The notes under the pieces were generated by a model, which did not search any database, was not told where the DNA came from, and saw only the letters and a program-made list of their open reading frames with translations. Positions 31,923-40,165 of a stretch of DNA of 64,000 nt are shown one piece after another. The DNA is from Anaerolineales bacterium (GTDB lineage Bacteria > Chloroflexota > Anaerolineae > Anaerolineales > Villigracilaceae), in assembly GCA_030834895.1 (NCBI GenBank), contig JAUQXA010000064.1, forward strand, positions 124,001-188,000, in the 5' to 3' direction. Position numbers and translations under genes: made by a program. Positions within the stretch are counted from its first letter, which is position 1. The number at the start of each line of letters is the position of its first letter.

Positions 31923-32933
31923 TTATATGGTCATCTTCCCTTTGACGAAATACCCAGCCACCGCCATCCCAAACCCGATGAACGCGATTCCCAATCCCTG
32001 CCAGAGGATGGGGATGAACAAAGCCTGGAGCATGGCGGTTGCCAGCGCGTTGGCGGAATCAAGCAGGAGGGCGGGGAGGAAGGTTGGCATCCTGCTGGTG
32101 AGAAGTTCCTGAAATATCGTGCCGAATATCGAAGCTCCGACCAGCCCCAGGAGGGCTGTCAGCCCGCCCGTGATCGCCAGCGGAATGCCCCACCAGTTCA
32201 GCCAATCTTTAAGCGACCTGACGGCGACGATGGTCAGCAACAGCAATAACCCCAGCGGCAGAGTGGGACTTAATCGCATCGCCAAACGTGCGGTCTGCAA
32301 TTTGTCACGTGGGTCGTTTTGCGGCGGCGCGCTGAGCAGGGTCAACTGGTCTGGGATTGCCATGACAGCAGCCTGCATCTGTCCCTGAATCACGGGTGTC
32401 AACATGGGGATCAATTCAGCAGGCGGGTTGCATAATTGAATCTCACTGTTGTTGAGCAGGTTCATCGTGGCTTGCGCCATTTGTTCCAGCGTACAGGCAG
32501 GTTGAGTTGCCAGCAACGCAAAAACCGCCTGCACACCCGCGTCACCTACCATGCTGGTCTTGAGTGGTATAAGCGAGACTTGCACCGAATCCGTCTGATG
32601 GTTGAGGTAGGCTAAGACCGAAGTCAACGTCTCGTCGCCCATTGCTTTCAACGTCTCTTGCGGCAACATGGCGCGGAAATATCCCTCCCACGCCTGTTGA
32701 CTCATGCCACGCATCACGACTGGCAACTGGTTTGGGCCTGTAGTCCCGGCCAGCATCGACTCCGCCATGGATGCGGGCAGTTTGTTATAAAAGTCAGAGC
32801 GTGCAAATGCCCGCTGATAGGTTTCGGCGGTGAACGCCTTGCGGTCGAAATTGAAAAAGACTAGCGCAGGCACAGCCGTCAGCACGAAAATGACGGCAAG
32901 GAAAATCCCCAAAGGTTTTTTGATTGAATCCAT
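31923..32933 (-). CDS. Membrane protein of unknown function
   Basis: 336 residues. One N-terminal helix (7-27), then an extracytoplasmic region of about 190 residues with two Cys, rich in Gln, Leu and Ala, then four C-terminal helices (SPTLPLGLLLLLTIVAV onward) and a basic end. Similar architecture is common among uncharacterised Chloroflexi envelope proteins; I recognise no domain. No operon partner is obvious: the nuclease-like gene follows after 35 bases, and a palindrome separates it from the amidohydrolase upstream. Confidence 0.75.
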   Translation of the reverse strand: MDSIKKPLGIFLAVIFVLTAVPALVFFNFDRKAFTAETYQRAFARSDFYNKLPASMAESMLAGTTGPNQLPVVMRGMSQQAWEGYFRAMLPQETLKAMGDETLTSVLAYLNHQTDSVQVSLIPLKTSMVGDAGVQAVFALLATQPACTLEQMAQATMNLLNNSEIQLCNPPAELIPMLTPVIQGQMQAAVMAIPDQLTLLSAPPQNDPRDKLQTARLAMRLSPTLPLGLLLLLTIVAVRSLKDWLNWWGIPLAITGGLTALLGLVGASIFGTIFQELLTSRMPTFLPALLLDSANALATAMLQALFIPILWQGLGIAFIGFGMAVAGYFVKGKMTI

Positions 32934-32956
32934 TTTATCTCGGTGAATTTTTTACC

Positions 32957-33007
32957 GTCCCGAAGGTTAGGGAATCTCAACAAGGTTGCCAAGGAAACCT
33001 TCGGGAC
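32957..33007 (-). repeat. 12-bp-arm palindrome after amidohydrolase gene
   Basis: Perfect arms GTCCCGAAGGTT (32957-32968) and AACCTTCGGGAC (32996-33007). It follows the amidohydrolase stop and may slow transcription, but no proper T-run follows. Confidence 0.6.
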
Positions 33008-33017
33008 GCTCTTTTTC

Positions 33018-34994
33018 CTACGCAGTCAAAATCTCGATGTAATCCTGCGTGACTACTTCCGCGCCGCCCACGCCGAGTAGGTTCAGCAGCTCGTTGACCA
33101 GCTTCGCTTTGAGGTTGGCGTCTTTGCGGCTCCAGGTGCGGCTCTTGACTTCAAGGAAGGTCCCCATGTCGGGCTTCTTCACACGGTCGAGATTGATGAA
33201 GAACTCGGTGTCCTTGTATTCGATGTGCCAGCGCAGGCGGTCTTTTTCAATCGAGATAACCTGCGCGGGCTTGAAGTATTCGCGATAGAAGCGTGAGGAG
33301 TGTACGGCGGGCGCAAGGAAGCGGCTGCGTGAGAGCAGCACGTCATGTGTCACCGCATCTTCGCGCTGCTGACCGAGCAGGGTCAGGCGCGAGCGCACAT
33401 TTTCCACGTCGCCCTTCACATTAATACGTTCATCCTCGCGGAAGCGCAACCGTCCCTGAGATGGATCGTCGAACAGGTAATACTCGTCGTACTGGTGATA
33501 ATGCTTGTGGACATTGATCTGTATCTCGGGTTGATTCAACTTCGCGACGAGTTGGTCTGGTTCCGTCACCTTGACCTTGACCTGCACCTCGAACGACTCC
33601 TGTTCCATCGAGCCTCCCAACGCGATCAACTTGGAAAGCACCGACTGTTCGCGGGCGATAAGGAAGGTATCGATCTTCTGCGCCAATTCGCTGGCTTGTT
33701 TTAGCAGGGTGGCTTCATCCAATGTGAGGAGTTGATGTCCGCGCATCAACCATTTGCCGTTGACCATCACATCGGTCACGTCAGTGGACTTGGATGCGAA
33801 GACCAATTGGGCGTAGGCGTTGTTCGGGTTGCGGCGGAAGCGGGGCGAGTTGTGGATCGGGGCGGTGTGGACCAAAATCAGGTCGGCGCGTTTGCCTGGT
33901 TCCAGTGACCCAGTGATGTCACCAATGTGGAGCGCCTGCGCGCCCATGCGGGTTGCCATCAACAGGGCGGTTGCGGCGGGGAGGGCGGTTGGGTCGTTGC
34001 TGGAGGCTTTCGCCACAAACGAAGCGAGGCGCACTTCCTCGAACATGTCGAGGTCGTTGTTCGAGGCGGGACCATCCGTGCCGATGCCCACGTTGAGTCC
34101 GTTTTCGAGCATCTTTTGCACAGGGGCGAATCCCGAAGCCAGTTTCAGGTTTGACGACGGGTTGTGTGCCACACCTGCATTGTAGTGCTGTAGAGTCCTG
34201 ATCTCGCCGATGTCGATATGGACGCAGTGCGCGGCGATAACCTTTGCTTCGAATAGTCCCTGCTTTTTGACGTACGGCACGACGGGCATACCCTGTTCGT
34301 TGCGCATGTTTTCCACTTCAAACGCGGTCTCGGAGATGTGGATGTGCAGCGGCACGTCGAACTCCTTGGCGAGGTCGGCGCAGGCATGTATGATTTCGGG
34401 TGTGGTGGAGTACGGCGCGTGCGGCGCGATGGACGGGACAATCAGCGGATGTCCCTTCCACTTCTTGATGTATTCGCGGGCGTAGGCAAGCGAGACTTCA
34501 TATGAAGATGCATCGGGAGCAGGATATTTCATCACGCTCTGTCCGCAGACCGCACGCATGCCCGCTTCGGCTGTGGCTTGAGCGATATCATCCTCAAAAT
34601 AGTACATATCGTTGAAGGTGGTCACACCGCTGCGGATTTGTTCGGCGCAGGCGATCAGAGTTCCCAGCCGTACAAATTCAGGGTTGACGAACTCGCGCTC
34701 CACGGGAAGCATATAGCCCATCAACCAAACGTCGAGGCGCAGGTCATCTTCGAGTCCGCGCAGGAGGGTCATTGGGACGTGGGTATGCGCGTTGACGATG
34801 CCAGGCATCAACACCTTGTTGTCGCAGTCAATGATTTCATCCGCTGAATAGTTTTTGACGATCTCGGCTTCGGGTCCCACCGCAACGATTTTGTCATCCC
34901 TGACGGCAACCGCGCCGGGGTCATATTGGTTTAGTTTTGAGTCCATCGTCAGGACGATGGCATTGGTGAATAACGTATCTGCCTTTTGTGTCAT
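33018..34994 (-). CDS. Amidohydrolase (MtaD/SsnA type) fused to a CYTH-like domain
   Basis: 658 residues. Residues 1-445 are a metal-dependent deaminase-type amidohydrolase: HTHVP (H70, H72), HIHISE (H217, H219), AAHCVH (H256) and GTDGP (D307), as in 5-methylthioadenosine/S-adenosylhomocysteine deaminases and chlorohydrolases. Residues about 465-655 resemble a CYTH (class IV cyclase/thiamine triphosphatase) tunnel fold: FEVQVKVKV, QYDEYYLFDD, RLRFREDE, LRWHIEYKDTEFFI and LEVKSRTW, rich in alternating acidic and basic residues. Normal MtaD stops near 430. No signal peptide. The role of the tail is unknown. Confidence 0.85.
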   Translation of the reverse strand: MTQKADTLFTNAIVLTMDSKLNQYDPGAVAVRDDKIVAVGPEAEIVKNYSADEIIDCDNKVLMPGIVNAHTHVPMTLLRGLEDDLRLDVWLMGYMLPVEREFVNPEFVRLGTLIACAEQIRSGVTTFNDMYYFEDDIAQATAEAGMRAVCGQSVMKYPAPDASSYEVSLAYAREYIKKWKGHPLIVPSIAPHAPYSTTPEIIHACADLAKEFDVPLHIHISETAFEVENMRNEQGMPVVPYVKKQGLFEAKVIAAHCVHIDIGEIRTLQHYNAGVAHNPSSNLKLASGFAPVQKMLENGLNVGIGTDGPASNNDLDMFEEVRLASFVAKASSNDPTALPAATALLMATRMGAQALHIGDITGSLEPGKRADLILVHTAPIHNSPRFRRNPNNAYAQLVFASKSTDVTDVMVNGKWLMRGHQLLTLDEATLLKQASELAQKIDTFLIAREQSVLSKLIALGGSMEQESFEVQVKVKVTEPDQLVAKLNQPEIQINVHKHYHQYDEYYLFDDPSQGRLRFREDERINVKGDVENVRSRLTLLGQQREDAVTHDVLLSRSRFLAPAVHSSRFYREYFKPAQVISIEKDRLRWHIEYKDTEFFINLDRVKKPDMGTFLEVKSRTWSRKDANLKAKLVNELLNLLGVGGAEVVTQDYIEILTA

Positions 34995-35018
34995 TCATGC
35001 TCCTTTTTGTTTGATATT

Positions 35019-35047
35019 GTAGGGGCGGAGCAACGCTCCACTCCTAC
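35019..35047 (-). repeat. GTAGGGGCG palindromic repeat supplying a stop codon
   Basis: GTAGGGGCGGAGC, AAC, then GCTCCACTCCTAC. The terminal CTAC supplies the TAG stop of the M14 peptidase gene (35044-35046). Sibling of the insertion in metG at 5327-5392. Confidence 0.7.
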
Positions 35048-36030
35048 TTTTGCCAATCCAGCAGTACCTTCAGCGCTTTGAGGTTTCTCTTGAAGTCGGT
35101 GTAGACGTGGGTCGAGAGTTCCATGTCCACAGCGACCGCGCCGCGTTCCACGGCATAATCGGCGAGCGTACCAGTGAAGACACAGCCCGTGTCCAGCGGC
35201 GGGAATTTATAGTCCGTGACTTCCGCCAGGGCCCTGGCAAATTTGATCGAGTTTTTCTCCCAGGGTTCGCCGCCGGGGAAGACTCCCAGCGCGGCGCTGT
35301 GGTAACTGATAAGAGCCTCAACCTTGTGCGATTGCAGAAATGCTGCGAGCGCCTTCGTTTCAGGCTCGGATGCGGGACCTGTGCCACTGGATACGCGGGT
35401 ATAGTCCCAGCAGCCGTCGCGGTCCCAGTCCGCTGCCCAGTTGGTGGGGAAGTTGCGGTTCAAGTCCACGCCGTGGTCGTTGACCCGCCCATCGTAACCG
35501 TGGTCGCGGGCGTCGCCGTCGGGGTTCAGGCTGCGCAGGATGTAAAGGGTGACATCGCTGGGGATAATGCCCGGGTTCTCATTGATATGAGTGATCAACT
35601 CATCGGCAAGCGCGATGGTGTTCCACTCGTAACCGCCGTGTATGCCCGCCACGATCATGCGCTGTTTTTCCCCGTTGCCGAAGGTGTACACTTCGAGCGG
35701 CCTGCCCGAAACCGAGTAACCGATGACCATCGGTCTCGTTCCCGTGCCGCCTGTCAGTACAAAGGGTGTTGGGGATTCCACGACAATCAACGTCGAACGC
35801 GGATTGGGAGTGATGGTCGGCAGATATAGGATTTGCGAATTTGGATCGGGCGTGAAAGTTGCAGGAAGAGCGGCGGTGGCAATTCGTCCCGTTTCCTGTG
35901 ATGCGGCAGAGACAGGATTCAATGCCACGTATGCAATTCCCACCAGCGCGATGCCAGCCAGTCCAACGAGGTTCAATCCCCAGGCCAACGAGACCCAAAA
36001 CGATTCCTTCTTCTGGTGCGGCGCGGGCAT
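35044..36030 (-). CDS. Membrane-anchored M14 zinc carboxypeptidase
   Basis: 328 residues. An N-terminal helix (about 12-37) anchors a Thr/Pro-rich stalk; the catalytic domain starts near residue 100. IHGGYEWNT (H131, E135), SLNPDGDARDHG, NDHGVDLNRNFPTNW and a late ELS segment (probable catalytic Glu, MELSTHV) fit M14 peptidases of the MpaA/gamma-D-glutamyl group. Cell-wall peptide trimming outside the membrane is likely. Coupled to cinA by a TAATG overlap. Its stop codon comes from a palindromic repeat, so the C-terminus may be recently trimmed. Confidence 0.88.
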   Translation of the reverse strand: MPAPHQKKESFWVSLAWGLNLVGLAGIALVGIAYVALNPVSAASQETGRIATAALPATFTPDPNSQILYLPTITPNPRSTLIVVESPTPFVLTGGTGTRPMVIGYSVSGRPLEVYTFGNGEKQRMIVAGIHGGYEWNTIALADELITHINENPGIIPSDVTLYILRSLNPDGDARDHGYDGRVNDHGVDLNRNFPTNWAADWDRDGCWDYTRVSSGTGPASEPETKALAAFLQSHKVEALISYHSAALGVFPGGEPWEKNSIKFARALAEVTDYKFPPLDTGCVFTGTLADYAVERGAVAVDMELSTHVYTDFKRNLKALKVLLDWQK

Positions 36031-37157
36031 TATTTGGTTTCCTCCAGCATCGTACGCAGCCAGTTCAACGCCAGGTTGGCTGCCCAGCGCGGCAGGCTGC
36101 GCGGAGGTCCACCGTAGGTGACGTGATGAATCTTCTCGCCAGTCGGCAGGATCATCACCATGTCGGCGGAGCGCTCTTCGGGATGTGCCGCCACGCCGAG
36201 TGCGGCTTCGGCTTTCGAGTCGGCTTGGGCGGCGCGCAAGGCTTGGGTCAACGAATCAACTGTCGGGGCGGATAAAAAAGCCGTGTGAGGGAGACTCCGC
36301 GCAAGGCTCCCGCCCAAGCCTGATTCGATGGCAACCAGTTTCCAGCCGCGTTTGGCAATCAAATCCAAGACCACATCTTCCAGTTTATCTTCATCCACTC
36401 CAAAAACCACAGAACCGAGTCGTTCGCGCAGCTGTGACTCGACCTCCGCGATCATGGCATTGGCTTCGCTTTCACTTTTTGCCTTCGCCGCAATGCGGAT
36501 ATCGACCACGCCCGTGTGCGCGGCAAGACCGACGGTGGGATTGCTGAGCTTTTCGAAGTCGCTGATCTTTTCGTCGATCATGCCTTCGCCAAGACCCGAA
36601 CAGTGGATGACGCGGATTTTGATGAGTTCGTCGAGGTGGAAGCGTTTTTGCAAGTAGGGGATGACCGACTCGTGCAAGATGTGTTCCATCTCATTGGGGA
36701 CGCCGGGCAGGGAGATGACGGCGTTGCGTTCGGTTTCGACGATGAAGCAGGGCGCGGTGCCGACGGGATTGGTCACACCGATTGCGCCTTGCGGGACGTA
36801 CGCCTGTCGCTTTTGATTTTCGGATGGCGCGCGCCCGTAGCGGGCGATGGTGGCGACCACCTGCTGCCAGAGATCTTCACGAAATTCTGTTTTCACACCG
36901 ACGGCTTTGGCCACTGCCTCGCGGGTGGGGTCATCCACAGTGGGACCCAGCCCGCCCGTGGTGATGACGATGTTGGCGCGCTGCATCGAGTCGCGTATTG
37001 CATCCGCAATGCGTTCTTCGTTGTCGCCGATGGTGATTGTGCGGTAAAGGTCCACGCCCAGCCCGCGCAGGTGCTTGGCGATGTAACGTGTGTTCGTGTC
37101 CACGATTTCGCCGAGCAATATTTCCGTTCCGATGGTGATGATTTCTGCAGAGGTCAT
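36030..37157 (-). CDS. cinA: CinA-like protein with degenerate PncC domain
   Basis: 375 residues. The N-terminal COG1058/MoeA-like domain is intact: EIITIGTEILLGEIVDTN, TTGGLGPTVDDPTREAVA, and LPGVPNEM. The C-terminal nicotinamide-nucleotide amidase domain is shortened to about 110 residues and its usual AESCTGG reads IESGLGG; the GSS..F.GG..YS..K block that follows is gone. Pyrophosphatase activity of the N-terminal part may remain, deamidase activity is doubtful. A TAAAAT ends 6 bases before the ATG (leaderless type). A membrane peptidase gene follows with overlap. Confidence 0.9.
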   Translation of the reverse strand: MTSAEIITIGTEILLGEIVDTNTRYIAKHLRGLGVDLYRTITIGDNEERIADAIRDSMQRANIVITTGGLGPTVDDPTREAVAKAVGVKTEFREDLWQQVVATIARYGRAPSENQKRQAYVPQGAIGVTNPVGTAPCFIVETERNAVISLPGVPNEMEHILHESVIPYLQKRFHLDELIKIRVIHCSGLGEGMIDEKISDFEKLSNPTVGLAAHTGVVDIRIAAKAKSESEANAMIAEVESQLRERLGSVVFGVDEDKLEDVVLDLIAKRGWKLVAIESGLGGSLARSLPHTAFLSAPTVDSLTQALRAAQADSKAEAALGVAAHPEERSADMVMILPTGEKIHHVTYGGPPRSLPRWAANLALNWLRTMLEETK

Positions 37158-37163
37158 GCCCTG

Positions 37164-37169
37164 ATTTTA
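37164..37169 (-). promoter_or_regulatory. -10 box, leaderless-type promoter of cinA
   Basis: Minus-strand TAAAAT ending 6 bases before the cinA ATG; no ribosome site fits between. Confidence 0.45.
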
Positions 37170-37218
37170 ACAGAGGAAAATGAGTTCGGACTCATCCATG
37201 CCGGCAGATATTTAGAAA

Positions 37219-37254
37219 AAACCCGTTTTCTCGCTTTTAGTGGAAAACGGGTTT
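37219..37254 (-). terminator. Terminator after second Liv-type binding protein
   Basis: Perfect 12-base arms AAACCCGTTTTC / GAAAACGGGTTT with a T-run on the minus strand. Nearly the same stem recurs at 38591-38624. Confidence 0.85.
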
Positions 37255-37279
37255 CATGTTTCGATTTTGTAAAAACCAG

Positions 37280-38524
37280 TTATGGAGTGTACGTGCCGAA
37301 CTGGACGAATTTGCCATTCTGTACCTGCCCAACCAGGAAATAGGGAATGGTAATGTCGCCGTTGCTGTCAAACGACCAGATGCCAAGCGCGCCTTCAAAT
37401 TCCTTCATTTCGAAAACCGCATCCCGAATGACGGTTCGATTTGTCGGATCACCCCCAGCCGCGCAGACATTCTCGATCGCGTGCAACATCACGTTCATTG
37501 CCTCATAACCAATGATGGCATAGGGTTCGGTGGTCTCGCCGAATCTCTTTGTGTAATCGGCATAAAATTTTTGCCCTGCTTCACCAAGGTCGGCAAGCGC
37601 CAATCCGGGGATGGTCGCAAAGATACCCTCGGCAGCCGCTCCCGCAGTGTCGACTATGCCTTCGGTATAGATGCCATCCGGGCCGATGAACCTTACCTTT
37701 TGATTGTCTCCAAGCACGGCAACTTTATCTTTTAGCAATTGCCCGGCGTTGTTTTCAACGATTCCGCCAAAGAATATGGCGTCTGGTGCGCCGCCATTGT
37801 TGCTGGTTGAAATTTTCTCCATCAAGTCCCGGTAGTTTGGCGCTTTCGGGTCGTATCCCTCTTCACCGGCAATCTTAATTCCTGCATTTTGTGAGGAACG
37901 CTTTACCGCCTCCGCCACGCCTTTGCCGTAAACCTCCTGATCGTTTAATATGTAAACAGACCTAATTCCCTGCGAGACCATGAAGTTGACGATCACGGGA
38001 CCCTGCAGGTCGTCCGTTGCGACCAGCCGCACATAATTCCGAACGCCGTTTGGGAAGTAAACATACGGCTCGTCGGCTTCCGTCATGCCTTCCACCTTGT
38101 GCGTCAGACCGGGATATGTGTTGCCCGGCGAGATCATGATCATCCCGGCTTGATTCAATATCGGCATGGAGATCTTTGCGGCTCCCGAATTGAACGTCCC
38201 CAGATAGGCGATAATGGATTTGTCGTTGACGGCATTGTTTGCATTTTGCGCTTCCACATCAGGGTCCCACTTGCCCAGGGCGGTGGAGGCGTCATCCCAT
38301 GATTCGTAGACGATTCTGTATTTCCCGCCGCAGGCCTTGTTTCCCGCCTGTTCTACGCGCAGTTGCATGCCGTTTGTGATTGCCAGTGATTGGACTCTTG
38401 CAGAACCGGTTAGCGGCAGGCTCGACACGATTTTGAGAGGAATGGCATCATTCCCTTCGCAGGATGAAGCGACAAGGCTGGCGATGATGAAAAGGAATAT
38501 AAAAATGGGGAACCGCTTCTGCAT
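37280..38524 (-). CDS. Branched-chain amino acid ABC binding lipoprotein (second copy)
   Basis: 414 residues. Lipoprotein signal ending VASSC (Cys22) and a periplasmic-binding fold of the LivJ/K type (Peripla_BP_6): LKIVSSLPLTG, the GKYRIVYESWDDAS strand, YVRLVATDDLQGPVIVNFM, and DAIFFGGIVENNAGQLLK. It lies downstream of livF but between two own terminators, so it is probably expressed separately. It differs clearly from the first binding protein at 42769-43974, suggesting different amino acid or amide ligands served by one permease set. Confidence 0.93.
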   Translation of the reverse strand: MQKRFPIFIFLFIIASLVASSCEGNDAIPLKIVSSLPLTGSARVQSLAITNGMQLRVEQAGNKACGGKYRIVYESWDDASTALGKWDPDVEAQNANNAVNDKSIIAYLGTFNSGAAKISMPILNQAGMIMISPGNTYPGLTHKVEGMTEADEPYVYFPNGVRNYVRLVATDDLQGPVIVNFMVSQGIRSVYILNDQEVYGKGVAEAVKRSSQNAGIKIAGEEGYDPKAPNYRDLMEKISTSNNGGAPDAIFFGGIVENNAGQLLKDKVAVLGDNQKVRFIGPDGIYTEGIVDTAGAAAEGIFATIPGLALADLGEAGQKFYADYTKRFGETTEPYAIIGYEAMNVMLHAIENVCAAGGDPTNRTVIRDAVFEMKEFEGALGIWSFDSNGDITIPYFLVGQVQNGKFVQFGTYTP

Positions 38525-38590
38525 GATGACTCCTCCAAAAGGCCGAAAAAAGTTTACCTTGCCGGCTGTCCGCCGGTTGTTTATATGATA

Positions 38591-38624
38591 AACCCGTTTT
38601 CTGCCAGGCGCAAGAAAACGGGTT
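38591..38624 (-). terminator. Terminator of the liv operon
   Basis: Arms AACCCGTTTTC (38591-38601) and GAAAACGGGTT (38614-38624) after livF. Confidence 0.8.
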
Positions 38625-38649
38625 ATACAAGAGTACTATGCTTGCGGGA

Positions 38650-39363
38650 TTATTCGACGCCGAGATACGCCTTCTTCACCATTTCGTTCTTCTTCAGATT
38701 GGAGGCGGTATCGCTAAGTACGATCTCGCCGGTTTGCAGCACATAGCCGCGATGGGCGATGGAGAGCGCCATCAGGGCATTCTGCTCAACCAACAGGATG
38801 GTGGTTCCCTTTTCGTTCATCTGTTTGATGGTATCAAAGATCAATTCGACCAGCACGGGGGAAAGTCCCATCGAAGGTTCATCCAGCATGAGGATGTGGG
38901 GGTTGAGCATCAGTCCACGGGCGGTGGCCAACATCTGCTGTTCGCCGCCGGAGAGGGTACCGCCTTTTTGAGTGGCCCGCTCCTTCAGACGTGGGAACAA
39001 TTCAAAGGCGTATTCCATGCGGCGTTCCACTTCCGCAGGGTCGTCAATCACGAATGCGCCAATCTCTAGGTTTTCCTTTACGGTCAACTTCGGGAAGATG
39101 CCGCGTCCTTCGGGAACATGTCCCACGCCGGCATTGACAATCAGATGTGGGTTCATCTGGGAAATATCCTGATCATTTAGCAGGACTTTTCCTTGTTTCG
39201 GATGAAGCAAACCCGAAATGGTACGCAGCGTTGTGCTTTTGCCCGCTCCGTTTGCACCGATCAAGGTCACGATTTCGCCTTCCTCGACTGTTAAAGAGAT
39301 GCCTTTCAAGGCATGGATGCGCCCGTAATAGCTATGTACATTTTCAAGGGTAAGCAGGCTCAT
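38650..39363 (-). CDS. livF: Branched-chain amino acid ABC transporter ATPase LivF
   Basis: 237 residues, typical LivF length. Walker A GANGAGKST (36-44), signature LSGGEQQMLATARG, Walker B ILMLDEPSMGLSP and a switch His region (LLVEQNA). It hydrolyses ATP to drive import with LivG. Its ATG overlaps the livG stop by 4 bases. Last gene of the operon before a strong terminator. Confidence 0.97.
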   Translation of the reverse strand: MSLLTLENVHSYYGRIHALKGISLTVEEGEIVTLIGANGAGKSTTLRTISGLLHPKQGKVLLNDQDISQMNPHLIVNAGVGHVPEGRGIFPKLTVKENLEIGAFVIDDPAEVERRMEYAFELFPRLKERATQKGGTLSGGEQQMLATARGLMLNPHILMLDEPSMGLSPVLVELIFDTIKQMNEKGTTILLVEQNALMALSIAHRGYVLQTGEIVLSDTASNLKKNEMVKKAYLGVE

Positions 39364-40154
39364 AGCGCTTTCTCCTCGTGCTGGCTGGCAACCGCGCCGC
39401 GCCCCAGATAGGCTTCGATCACGCGCTGGTTGGCGCGAATTTCAGCGGGTGTGCCTTCGGCGATCTTCTCGCCATAATCCATCACGCTGATGCGCTCGGA
39501 GATGTTCATCACCACGCGCATGTCATGTTCGATCAGCAGGACCGTGATGTCTTTTTCGTCGCGGATGCGGCGGAAGAGTTTTATGGCATCCTCGGTTTCC
39601 AGCGGATTCATCCCGGCGGTTGGTTCGTCCAATAACAACAGCAATGGGTCGGCAGCCAGGGCACGCGCTATTTCCACGCGGCGCTGTCCGCCGTAGGGCA
39701 GGTTTTTCGCAAGTTCGTTTGCCACACCCTTTAGTCCGACATATGCCATGAGTTCTTCGGCCTTTTTCTCGGCATCCAATTCCTCCTTTTTGAAGGAAGG
39801 CAGGCGCAACAGGGAGTCAGCCGCCGATTGTTTAAGGTGGGGATGCATTCCCACCAGGATGTTTTCAATGACCGACATATTGCTGAACAACCGGATGTTC
39901 TGGAAGGTGCGCGAAATGCCGCGTTCGGCAATCTGATCCGTCCGCAGCCCAACCAGGGACTTGCCGTTGAAGATGATGTCACCCTCCTCAGGTTTGTAGA
40001 TGCCTGTGATGGTATTGAAGAAGGTTGTCTTTCCGGCGCCATTTGGACCGATGATGCTGACAATGGAGCCCTTTTCCAGATTGAAATCCATTTTATTGAC
40101 GGCTGTCAAGCCGCCGAAACGTTTTACAACGCGAGTCGCATTTATAAGTGACAT
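39360..40154 (-). CDS. livG: Branched-chain amino acid ABC transporter ATPase LivG
   Basis: 264 residues. Walker A GPNGAGKTT, signature NLPYGGQRRVEIARAL, Walker B LLLLDEPTAGMNP, and the LivG-typical C-terminal tail (GTPAEIRANQRVIEAYLG) that contacts LivM. Pairs with LivF as the two ATPases of the transporter. 11 bases from livM. Confidence 0.97.
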   Translation of the reverse strand: MSLINATRVVKRFGGLTAVNKMDFNLEKGSIVSIIGPNGAGKTTFFNTITGIYKPEEGDIIFNGKSLVGLRTDQIAERGISRTFQNIRLFSNMSVIENILVGMHPHLKQSAADSLLRLPSFKKEELDAEKKAEELMAYVGLKGVANELAKNLPYGGQRRVEIARALAADPLLLLLDEPTAGMNPLETEDAIKLFRRIRDEKDITVLLIEHDMRVVMNISERISVMDYGEKIAEGTPAEIRANQRVIEAYLGRGAVASQHEEKAL

Positions 40155-40165
40155 GATTCCCTCGC

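Noticed and set aside
31923..32933. Link between the unknown membrane protein and the nuclease-like gene as a toxin-immunity pair
   Set aside because: Only adjacency supports it; composition differs sharply and no overlap or shared signal exists.
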